From contig NW_020954548.1 in NCBI RefSeq assembly GCF_900497805.2, positions 9,720,794 through 9,784,793 of the forward strand: a stretch of DNA of 64,000 nt, given 5' to 3'. The translations under genes were made by a program, and so were the position numbers. Shown piece after piece: positions 55,100 to 64,000 of this stretch. Source of the stretch: Vombatus ursinus (Eukaryota; Chordata; Mammalia; Diprotodontia; Vombatidae). The notes under the pieces were generated by a model. It saw nothing but the letters and a program-made list of their open reading frames with translations, had not been told where the DNA came from and ran no database searches. Every line of letters starts with the position of its first letter. Position 1 is the stretch's first letter.

Positions 55100-55770
55100 C
55101 TCCTATCTTAAATTTCACTGTATTAACTTCATGGAATCATAGAATTGGGGAGGGAGTGCAGAGTATGAGAGGAGGGAGAAAAACACACCCTACTCTCTTC
55201 ACAGGCACTGACCTAAGGGCAGAGCAGATCCCAAGCAGTGACTGCTGGACAAGCATAGACCATGGTGGCACAGAGCCATCAGGGCCATCTGGCAGGGCTG
55301 GGAAGTGTGAGGTCACCTGTGCAGAAAACCAACAAGCCCCTAGTGCTGGCCAATCAGGTCAGATTAAGGAGAGACATCAAGAGCTGGGGAAGCAACCTGT
55401 ACAACAGAGATGACCCTGATGCTGCTTTGCTGGAAGCAGAATGAATTTCGTGACAGGATTAGCGTCAAGGACATTGAGAACTCTAGAGGCTAAGGCAGAG
55501 CAAAAGCAGAAGGCAAAACAGGAGTTTCTGGGCTCCCCTGGGAATTTGTTTTCCAAGCAAATGAATACATTTCTGGGGAGGATTCCTAACATATCCTACA
55601 TTCCCTGAAAGTGTTATGTAGCTTTTCAAAGGCTAGAAGCATGGAAGTAAGTTGGTGGTGTTTGGATTGAGTGGCAGAGGACAACCATCATCTTACCCCT
55701 GTGGGGCTGTGGTCTGGATGGGAGATCTGCTTTACTCTTAAATAAAATCTCCCGAAAAGAAAAAAAAAAG
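55100..55770 (+). pseudogene. Possible processed pseudogene of an unidentified gene
   Basis: A GC-richer block that is not a repeat I know. It has an ATG in good context (gaccatggtgg, 55262), 60 open codons (ending [11 protein letters not shown]), then a second open stretch in another frame ([20 protein letters not shown] onward) to a stop near 55609. A 3' UTR-like region follows with AATAAA at 55741-55746 and an A-rich tail at 55755-55769. The polyadenylation signal 8-10 bases before an A tail is typical of a retrocopy. I cannot name the parent gene, and no flanking duplication was found. It could instead be an unfamiliar non-coding retroelement. Confidence 0.35.
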
Positions 55771-55789
55771 TTATAAGTGCTATAAGGGA

Positions 55790-56090
55790 CCTCAGTGACT
55801 AGTCAAATCTATAACCAAAACTGATCTCCTACATGGGGGTTCTTCCTCTTAAAACAAACCATTCCACATTTGGTTAGTTCTAAATGCAAAGAAGATTTTT
55901 TTTTCCTTTCAACGAATCTGAATTTTCAATTTCCACTCACTGCTCCTAGTTCTGCCTTCTGGGACCAAAAAAGTCCAAGCCCTCTTCCACATGACACCTC
56001 TTCAAATATTTAAAGACAGCTATCATGTCACCTTTCATCAGCCTTCTGATATTCTACAAAGAGCTCTACAGCTCAGACCAATCTGCTCAG
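55790..56090 (-). mobile_element. CR1/L3-type LINE fragment
   Basis: ttcctttcaacgaatctgaa, aatttccactcactgctcct, agttctgccttctgggacca, cctcttccacatgacacctc, tcaaatatttaaagacagct, atcatgtcacctttcatcag, the antisense of an L3/CR1 3' region. Similarity fades after about 56090. Confidence 0.6.
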
Positions 56091-56229
56091 AGAACTTTCC
56101 CCTGCCAAAACTGTGCTCATGCCAAGACCATGAGGCATGCTAGCAACTTGAAACATTCTACTTACCTGCCATCATCAGAAGAGATGCTCCCATCTACTGA
56201 TCCTCTGCTTGGAGTCATTCCCAAGTAGT

Positions 56230-59200
56230 TAGCAATTTTACTTTCCCAATCCCAGTGATACTGAATTCCTGGCTGCCTAAGAATCAGTCACTCTCCTCCT
56301 GCTGTCCATTGGCTCATCCCCATCCACGTCAACTTTCTTCCTCTAAAGTCACACTCCAGAACTCACCATCCTTTCCACTGTGCCCTCTGTGTTCCGTAAT
56401 TACTAAAATAGTCTTCCTACAACGTTCCTTTCTTCCATTTTCTGACACTCAAAGAGACTTGGCTCTCCTTCCTTACTGAGATGATGGCCAGTATTGTCTG
56501 CACTTTCTCTCATACCTCTCAACATACTGGTCCTAATGGGGGACTCAGAATTTTCCTTGTTCCTCATTACCACTTTGACAGTCTCCCTCTGCCACTATCA
56601 TTCAGCAATCTCTCTTCTTTCAAAGTTCACTCTATGAAAATATATCACCCTATCCACATTCTTGTGGCTGTTATTCACCACCCACTTGAGCATTTCCCCT
56701 CCTTTCTCAAAGAGTTCAGTTCCTGGTTCCCAATCTACCTCTTCAACCCAACTCCTGCCCTTTTAATAGAGGCCATAAATATAGATAAAGATGTAGACAG
56801 AAATGAGATAGAGATAGATGCTCCATCAATTACCCAACTATTCAGTCTACTCAGCTCACAAACTACTCCTCTACCACAGCTACACAAAGGGAGGATCACA
56901 CCATTGATCTTGCCACCACCAACGCATGTTCCACTTCCAAAATCAAGAACTCTGAAATGCCTTTTATCCAATTATAATCTCCCATCATTCCATCTCTCCT
57001 TATGCCTTATTCCTCCTAAATGTATACTTTCTTTCACCTCCAAGTACTTTCCCAGGCCATCATCTCTGCTTTGATTACACTCTCTTCCCTTCCCAACCTT
57101 GAACTCCAGTTTACATTACACTCTATTCTCATATTCCTTTCTCCCTTGACCTACCACCATTCATAGTTTGTCAAACCCTAACTCTGACTCTGCTACCATC
57201 TACTTCCTCCATTCCTACTCAGATGCTGCTGAACTTAATGTGCATGGAACTGTGCTGACTGGGTCCTCTACAAATTTATGTTATCATGTCTCAATTTGGA
57301 CTTTAGTGCAAAAAGGCAATATTTTTACTTCTCGCTAATTGATTCTACACCCCATTCATCACAGCTATCACTCCAAATTTTCCCTCTTTTCCTCAAGCCT
57401 CTCTTGGCACCCCCTCCCCCTAACCTCTTAGCTGAGGACCTCAGCTCATATTTTACTGAGAAACTGAGGCAATTTGCTGTGAGCTCCTTCTTCTCCTCTT
57501 CTCATCTCACAAGTTATTAACATCATTCCACACACACATACCCAGCTCTTCATCAGAGAAGGACTTTCACCTCACCAAGATTCATACTATCTATACTCTC
57601 TATCTCATCTCTTCCTGTCTTTTCCAGATTTCCCATGCTATCACTACCTATCTCTCTCTAATCTTCAATAACCCTTTTTCTACTGGTTCCTTTACTGCTG
57701 CCTACCAACACTTTTAAGGCTCCTTCTCAAAAAATGCTTACTAGATTCTATCTTCACTCTAGTTATTACCTATATCCTTCCTCCTTTTCTCAGCCAAACT
57801 TACAGGAAAAGCTCTCTCTACTCCTTGCCTCTACTTTCTCTCCTCTCACCCTTTTCTAAACCCTCTGCAATCTGACTTCCAAGCTCATCAGTTAGTCCAA
57901 AATGCTCTTTCCAAAGTTACCAGAGACTTCATAATTGTCAGATCTAATTACCTTTTTTCAATAATTTTCTTGACCTCCCTGAAGCATTAGGCATTATTGA
58001 CCACCCCCTCCTTCCTTATATTCTCTCTTCTCTTTCTGGGTTTTCATGACACTTTTTTTCTCTTGATTCTCCACCTCCTTATATATCAACTTCTTGTCAG
58101 TCTCCTTTCTTCAATCATCACCCATATCATGCCACCTAACTGTGGCTGCACTCCCTGGATCTGTCCTAGGTCCTCTCTCCTTCTCTCTACACTCTTTTTC
58201 TTGGTGATCTCGACAGCTCCCATGGATTCAGTTATCATCTCTTTGCAATGACTATCAAATCTATATAACCAGCTCTGATCTTTCTCTTGAAATCCAACTG
58301 CCTATTATACATTTTGAACAGGATGTCCTATAGGCATCTCAAAGTCACTCTGTACAAAGCAGAATTCAAACCAAAAATCTATCCATCTTCCAAACTTCCC
58401 TCTTTCTGTAAAGTGAAATGTCAACATTATAGTCACCCACCTTCAAAACTTCAGAGTTATCATCAAAACCTCACTCTCTCCCATCCATCAAATCCTTCAT
58501 TTTCACTTCCACAATCGCTCTTGTATCTACCCCCTACTTTCTACTCATGTGATCATCACTCTAGTTCAGGCTCTTATATCTTCCTGTCTAGACTATTTCA
58601 AGAGCCTCCTTAATTGGTCTCCCTGCCTCTAGTCCTCCATATAGATGCCAAAGGTATTTTCCTAAAACATAGGCTTGACCCTTTCACACAAACACCCCTA
58701 TTCAATTAACTTCAGTAGATCCCTATTATTTCTGGGATGTAGGTGTTTGTAATTTAAAGCTCTTCCCAACATAGCCCCATCCTGACTTTCCAGACTTGTT
58801 TCACATTACTCCTGCTCGTTCACAACTTGCACACTGCATATTTCCATTGGGCTAGAACCAATTACCCTATTTTACATAATTCTAAATTTGAATAATGCAA
58901 ATTTGAATACATTCAACTACTTAAAGGGCTTCATTATCCACACTTATCAGGACTTATCTGTACTCTATAGTCCAGTCAAACTGGTCTCTTTGTTCCTAAC
59001 ACACATAAAATAACAACTGATTTCCCATCTCCTTGCCTTAGTACTGGCTGGAATGAAGTCCCTCCCCACCTCCACCTTGGAATATCTGGTTTTCTTCTGA
59101 ACTCAGCTGAAGCACTACTTCTGGGTGAAACCTTTCCTGGTTCCTCTAGTTACTTTATTTCCAGGGTTACCTTGAATTTCTTTTTTGTGTGTTTTGCATA

Positions 59201-59330
59201 TGAATTCACACATGACATTCATGTTGTTTCCATTAGAATATAAGCTGCTCAAAGGCAGGGCACATAACAGCTGCTTAATAAATGCTTCATGGTTGATTGA
59301 TTTCTCAATAACTGGCACACTGAACAATAT
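56230..59330 (+). mobile_element. L2 LINE, nearly full length (about 3.1 kb)
   Basis: Carries in order an endonuclease region (56481-57074), a linker (57278-57520: LLAEDLSSYFTEKLRQF), an RT region (57960-58260: DSSHGFSYHL before a broken YADD box at about 58240), post-RT sequence (58320-58740: ctataggcatctcaaagtca, tccttaattggtctccctgc) and the terminus (59236-59300: atataagctgctcaaaggca, gctgcttaataaatgcttca). The L2 consensus is about 3.3 kb, so little is missing at the 5' end. Multiple frame breaks. Confidence 0.85.
56481..57074 (+). pseudogene. L2 endonuclease-domain remnant, 197 codons open
   Basis: An open stretch within the L2. It reads VAVIHHPLEHFPSFLKEFSS (L2 family: VVYRPPxxPLSSFLxEFSSL), GRITPLILPPPTH (family GHTLDLVITxxC) and LLSNYNLPSFHLSL (family PLSDHNLLSFHLSL). 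It belongs to the APE-type endonuclease that nicks target DNA. The SDH catalytic triplet has become SNY and the first part is in a mixed frame, so it is inactive. The long open run may be chance in T/C-rich DNA. Confidence 0.7.
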
Positions 59331-59924
59331 TACTCTGTGGCAAAATTTTACTGTTCTGCAAAGCTTTTACTAATAAAAGGGTTTAATTATTAAACCATAT
59401 AAATTTTCAAAATCATATAAAATTTCAAAATTAACTTTTAGTGAACAAGGTGATGATCAACGTGAAAAAGTCCTAATTTGTGATGAATTTCTTAGGAAGA
59501 AGGTAGAGACTACGTACCCTCATAAGATAAATATAGAAATTTACATAAAGGTATAAAAAAGTATGTAGTTTCTACCTTCCACCCAGGAAATGTGTAATAT
59601 CCACTGCTTAGTGGTAACACATGGTTATTTTAGTTCTAGATTTGTTCTTTAAAGTTTTATTAAGTGTATTCTTTTCATCAACATAAATATTAACAAAACA
59701 TAGAGGTAATTAAAAATAAGTTGGTTTGATTAAACAATGGCTTGATTTAATCAATTATAGCTCCCCCCACCCTGAAAAAAAATAAATAACTTTAAAATTT
59801 TTCAAAAAGAAGAAAAGATTAAGTTATGTCTGGAGATGTAATCCTGATTATTTAAAATCAGACTCATTATTTGGCCTGGTTCAGAGGTGAGTTCACCAAG
59901 ACTTTAGGGCAGTATGTGTTAATT
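59331..59924. other. AT-rich stretch, no element recognised
   Basis: Nothing assignable; runs such as aaattttcaaaatcatataa. Confidence 0.4.
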
Positions 59925-60110
59925 TCATGGGATTATAGATTGAGAGCAGGAAGGGACTTTAGAGATCAATTAATTCAAACCTCTCTTTTTATATGAGAAA
60001 AATAAGGCACAGTAAAGTTGTTTGAATTGCCCATCATCTAAGGTAGTAAGTACTAGGGCCAGAGTCTGAACCTCTGACTCTAATCCTAGTATACTTTTCA
60101 TTACATTACA
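59925..60110 (-). mobile_element. MIR-type SINE with L3-like end
   Basis: tgggattatagattgagagc, aggaagggactttagagatc, gaacctctgactctaatcct, and head-side cattacattacaatgactcc. Confidence 0.75.
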
Positions 60111-61049
60111 ATGACTCCTCATATATTTTGTCCAGTAGAAGAATAAAGCCAACATAAGTGATTCAACATCTAGAGATAAAATATTTACAATTAAAAGGGG
60201 AAATGTTTTTTTTTTCAGTGAAAATCTCATGAAGTCAAATGTCAAAGGAGTACTTTTAAAGAGTGTTTATTCATCAGAAAATCATTTGTGAAAGCTCCTT
60301 ATTTAATTGCTTTTGGAAGTGCTGGCAGCAACAAACCATTGTATTATATAATTAAAGCAAAGGACTTCAATCATGTCTGGCCCTGCTCCATGTCTTGCAC
60401 TCCCATCTTTAAATCCAATGATAGAAAATCAGTGTGTGAGAAGGAACAACATTCACACTGATTAACTTCAATTTATGTATCCTATTCTTATACACAACTT
60501 GCATGACATTTCTATTTAAATATAATTTCAACACAGATCAGTTTTATTTCAGTAATAAATGAATTAAAAGAAAAGTTTTAAAGTATTTTACTTCATTTAG
60601 TGAGTAATTCAGTATATAGTTATATGATTTTAGTGGCTTACAATAGATAATTTCAATATTGTGATAATACCTGGTATGATAACTAGGTAAGACCCTCCCA
60701 AATGAATCAATGTAGACTTTGACACTCAGAGACTCCATGCTAAGATGGGAATGGATAAGAATGCTGAGGAATATATTGGAAAATATGGTCTAGGAATAAA
60801 TGGAAGAGGTTAAAGAAGTGCAGATTACACTAAAGCCATGCATCTATATATCATTAAAACTTTAACTGAGGAAAAAAAACTTTAATTGGACATAGCACCA
60901 AACAAGGCCAGAAAAATAAAATTGATCATATTTTAACAAACAGGAAACAATTTATTACTAATATGGAAGTCATTGTTGAACCAACTATATGTGTACAATC
61001 AGACTGCCAACTTGTTCAAGCAAGGTCAACATTATTACAAAACTAAATA

Positions 61050-61080
<31 letters not shown>

Positions 61081-61244
61081 TTAAGTACAACATGCAATTG
61101 AAATAACTTAACTCTAACCTATTCAGATAAATTACTAATGACAAAAATGAGTAACAGACAGAAGAAAAGACAATGACACAAAGAATAATAATTTTATATA
61201 GAAATGTATGCTATGTAAATTCAGTGCCATAAAAAAGGACCAAT
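60111..61244. other. AT-rich stretch with (TA)n
   Basis: No gene or interspersed repeat recognised. (TA)n at 61043-61080. 60250-60480 has an even, unique look and might be conserved non-coding DNA. Confidence 0.4.
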
Positions 61245-61790
61245 TCAAATATTCAAATGGATCTATGATCTCACAGATTTGGATTTTCCCTCCAATGGTG
61301 AAGATTATAACCTATCCATTCCCCTGTCCATCCTTTGCAACTCTTGCCCACATTCTTCCGTCAGTTTGTTAAAGAGGATGCATCCAAGAGAATGCCATTG
61401 ACGTGTTCATCAATTATCCCTTGCCCTCAGTAGATGTCTAGCCCTATTTCTCATCCTATATACATTTCCATGATGACATCTATTATTCTTATTGTTCTTA
61501 AATGTGCCTCATTGGTTCTATATTGTGGTCTGTTCACACGGACCCTGTGCCTATCCATTGCCCTCAGTGTAATATTTATTGTCAATTGTTTTAGACTATA
61601 GCATTCCACTTCTTACAGCCATAAAATAATACTTAGAGAACATCAATACTTAGAGAGATGGGTCTTTGTTTCTGGAAGAAATGCGTAATCATTAAAGAAG
61701 CTTTATTGAGGACCATCCCACTTGCTCTCCAAAATAGGACACCAAAAGAGTCTACCTCGATAATGCCTTCATCGGGAAATGCTTGACTTA
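61245..61790 (-). mobile_element. RTE (BovB-like) LINE 3' fragment
   Basis: tatgatctcacagatttgg aligns with tgtgatctcatcaatttggg at 14649; 61590-61690 (agcattccacttcttacagc, gagatgggtctttgtttctg) aligns with 12150-12220 and 14970-15050. Same orientation as the other two RTE copies. Confidence 0.7.
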
Positions 61791-61885
61791 CTTGCCAAGC
61801 AGACAGAGATGCTAACCAAACTAGTTGAGGATATGTGCTCATTTGTAAAATTGTATAGAGAAGGATGATGAAATATCATGGGTAG

Positions 61886-62146
61886 TGGTATTGTTGTTCA
61901 GTTGTTTTCAGCAACATCTGACTCTTCCTGACTCCATTTTGGGTTTTCTTGGCAAAGATAATGGAGTGGTTTGCCATTTCCTTCTCCAGTTCATTTTACA
62001 GAGGAAGAAATTGAGACAAGTGAGGTTAGGTAACTTGCGCAGGGTCACACAGCTAATAAATATCTGAGGCCAGATTTGAACTCAGGAAGTTGAATTTTCC
62101 TGATTCCAGGCCCAGCACTCTATCCACTGAGCCACCTAACTGCCTC
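61886..62146 (-). mobile_element. MAR1/WSINE-type SINE, full length with target duplication
   Basis: Tail tgttgttcagttgttttcag, body tggtttgccatttccttctc and attttacagaggaagaaatt, head tatccactgagccacctaac. Flanked by a perfect 11-bp duplication, atcatgggtag, at 61875-61885 and 62147-62157. Confidence 0.95.
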
Positions 62147-62208
62147 ATCATGGGTAGCATTTGCTTTTAAAACATAGAGAAGCAATGGAAAGCCAATTCA
62201 AAGAAAAC

Positions 62209-62381
62209 AGTGTGGGGCAGCTAGGTGGCATAGTGGATAGAGCGCCAGCCTTGGAGTCAAGAGGACCTGAGTTCAAATCTGACCTCAGTCACTTGACTCT
62301 TACTAGCTGTGTGACCTTGGGCAAGTCACTTAACCCAGATTGCCTCACAAAAAAATTAATAAATAAATAAATGGATGGATG

Positions 62382-62412
<31 letters not shown>

Positions 62413-62436
62413 TAGATTAGATAGATAGATAGATAA
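62209..62436 (+). mobile_element. Short tRNA-type SINE with compound microsatellite tail
   Basis: tgtggggcagctaggtggca, agcgccagccttggagtcaa, cttactagctgtgtgacctt, cttaacccagattgcctcac, then A-rich, (AAAT)n, (GGAT)n and (GATA)n to 62436. Flanked by a perfect 10-bp duplication, caaagaaaac, at 62199-62208 and 62437-62446. The head is little diverged, so it is one of the younger elements here. Confidence 0.95.
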
Positions 62437-62554
62437 CAAAGAAAACTTGGTGAAATAGCCAACTAAATGGATACATAAGGATGAAAAGAATAAGAGGGAA
62501 GAAAAATTGAGAAGATCTTCAAATAATTTTTAAAACAAACTTTTTTATCATCAA

Positions 62555-63045
62555 GGACCATTGGCTTTTGTCCTTCATTTTTAAAGAGGACCAGTGACAT
62601 CACAGGTGATGTCTTGACTTGTATGAAATGGATTTAAGTGAGGCAGAGTTGCACAAAGTTGTTAGCCTCACCCTCTCTTCCAGAGTCATTGATGTTCACA
62701 GCAGGACAAAAGTCAAGATGACTGCTGATGGCCCGGGATGCAGTGAATGACCTTTGGCTCAGTGTCTGACTAGGCTCTAAGCTCTCTACAGTGTCTGCTT
62801 CAGCCACCTTCATGGCCATTTGAACAAATTGTCCTCATCCACTCATTCCACCAAGGAAAGTCTTCACGTGCTTGTGGTGGACATTCCCCTGATTCACTGA
62901 CAGGTGTGAGGCCCTTCAATTATTCTCAACCTGGTTTAGCACCTCTGCCAAGACAGTTTTAGTGAGGTATGGCTGCTGTACATACTACAGTGTCTTGGAA
63001 CCACGGGTGAGAGTTGAGTAGCAAGTGGAACCCAAAGGTGGATGA
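62555..63045 (-). mobile_element. Marsupial SINE-like repeat, second copy
   Basis: Antisense of the 51490-51930 family: aaagaggaccagtgacatca, gatggcccgggatgcagtga, cagtgtctgcttcagccacc, attccaccaaggaaagtctt, and beyond it tcaacctggtttagcacctc (51550-51566 sense counterpart). Confidence 0.75.
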
Positions 63046-63109
63046 AAATGGCTCAATAAGTCCTCACAGCAGAGGAGCTAGTCCTCCATTCTATAGAGGC
63101 ACCACATAT

Positions 63110-63570
63110 AGACTATCGCATCCTAGTTCCTGTTTTGCTTATAGAGGTATAACGACATTAAAGAGAAATGAAAAGCAATTGGATTAGACAAAGTATCCAT
63201 AGAGGAGATCCTTGCTGAAGGCAGAGCAGTTGTTAGAGCATTAAGGAAGTGATTCACAAAATTTCTGAAGGAAGTAAGGGAACAAAGATAGAAAAAATAT
63301 CGGACATCATTAATATTTTTTAAAAGCCACCAAGAGAATATCAACCACTAACAACCAATTTGCCTACTTTCCCATCTATAAAATTTTATGAGAATTATCT
63401 ACCTACACAATGAAAATATCCTCAATGAAAATATCCATGGGAAATAGGCAAATTTTTCTAGCAATATTCTACAGTAGACCACATCTATACTATCACATAA
63501 TTGAGTAAAAGATGTAGAGAATATAAGATGCCACTGTGCTTATTTTTAATATAAAAAGCACTTAATTTGT
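63110..63570 (+). mobile_element. RTE LINE reverse-transcriptase fragment
   Basis: 63172-63222 reads KAIGLDKVSIEEILAEG, the RT fingers motif KAxGxDxxPxE. 63468-63497 reads STVDHIYTIT, the RT motif GFRxxxSTxDxIxxL. Between them the frame shifts. This is the only plus-strand RTE coding piece here and is opposite to the RTE at 61245-61790. Confidence 0.8.
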
Positions 63571-63639
63571 TAGGGCAAGATACCATTTTAAAGTCTCCGA
63601 AAAAGGCATCTTTCATCCATACATCATACATTAATATTC

Positions 63640-63873
63640 CTTGAAGGACAGAGTGTTGGGTCTGGAGGCAGAAAGACTTGTCTTCCTGAGTTCAAATCTG
63701 GCCTCAGATACTAGCTACATGACCCTGGGCAAGTCACTTAACCCTGGTTACTTCAGTTTCCTCATCTGTAAAATGCGCTAGAGAAGGAAATGGCAAACTG
63801 CTCTACTATCTTTGCCAAGAAAACCTCAAAGGGTGTCACAAAGAGTCAGACACAACTAAACAGTAACAACAAC
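63640..63873 (+). mobile_element. MAR1/WSINE-type SINE, head slightly truncated
   Basis: ggacagagtgttgggtctgg, cttcctgagttcaaatctgg, cttaaccctggttacttcag, gagaaggaaatggcaaactg, caaagagtcagacacaacta, ending aacagtaacaacaactg. Confidence 0.9.
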
Positions 63874-64000
63874 TGATTCTAAATATCTGACCAAGTATAA
63901 AAGAGAGAAAAGTCATTCACTGCTATCTTGGAGGGGACCCAGGAGAGAGTTCAAGTTAAAGAGAGATTCCGTATGGATGGTGAGGTTCTCCAAATGCTCT

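Noticed and set aside
1-64000. Retroviral or LTR elements
   Set aside because: I looked for paired long terminal repeats, primer-binding sites, polypurine tracts and gag/pol/env-like frames and saw none that I could support. All RT-like coding found is of LINE type.
1-64000. CRISPR arrays, operons, riboswitches, ribosome binding sites
   Set aside because: Repeat content, base composition and lack of dense genes show vertebrate nuclear DNA; short tandem repeats here are microsatellites without spacers.
1-64000. A functional tRNA gene among the tRNA-like heads
   Set aside because: Each tRNA-like stretch (cagctaggtgg..gttcaaatc) continues into a SINE body and tail; none has a complete cloverleaf followed by a terminator.

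Overview
The window looks like non-coding nuclear DNA from a marsupial mammal. It is AT-rich and dense with interspersed repeats of marsupial type: tRNA-derived MAR1/WSINE-like SINEs, MIR and MIR3-type core SINEs, L2, L1 and half-L1 (HAL1) LINEs, BovB-like RTE LINEs, CR1/L3 remnants and one short hAT element. The youngest short SINE, with head gggcagctaggtgg and tail gattgcctcac-A(n), is nearer to copies I remember from Australian marsupials than from opossum, but that is only a lean. I found no exon, tRNA, rRNA or host gene that I can name. Nearly all open frames of 60-200 codons are chance frames, frames over simple repeats, or pieces of LINE reverse transcriptase and endonuclease genes. All family names come from memory of consensus sequences, not from a search.

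Layout. 0-4.4 kb: an L2 interrupted by a HAL1/L1 piece and a MAR1 SINE, then more SINEs and an (AC)n tract. 4.4-9.7 kb: the longest repeat-poor block, with a CpG cluster, an RFX-type X-box match and a GC-rich hairpin near 7.4-7.75 kb. 9.7-20 kb: nested MIR/MIR3, then two minus-strand RTE elements, each split by a minus-strand L1 3' end, and a duplicated 185-bp segment. 20-36 kb: SINE and L2 fragments between repeat-poor blocks, a 103/107-bp near-identical direct duplication (30.29 and 31.60 kb) and a hAT element with 8-bp target duplications (33.7 kb). 36-37.1 kb: two L1 3' ends inserted one after the other at the same target. 37-43 kb: SINEs, a BovB-type RTE 3' end, and an old L1 split by 1.4 kb of other repeats. 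43.5-46.3 kb: a 2.7-kb HAL1 with recognisable ORF1 and ORF2-C-terminal coding. 46.3-55.1 kb: L2 reverse-transcriptase fragments, SINEs and a 10-N gap (54212-54221). 55.1-55.8 kb: a possible processed pseudogene. 56.2-59.3 kb: a nearly full-length L2 with endonuclease and RT regions. 59.3-64 kb: AT-rich DNA, RTE fragments and young SINEs with clear target duplications.

The parts work together only as a retrotransposition ecosystem: LINEs (L1, L2, RTE) supply machinery, and SINEs carry tails resembling their partner LINE (MAR1 and the BovB-type RTE share the caaagagt..gacacaa..ga end). I see no operon-like or novel gene system, and no retroviral or LTR element. The most informative signals are structural: insertion order read from target duplications, template-switch-like junctions, and short local duplications.
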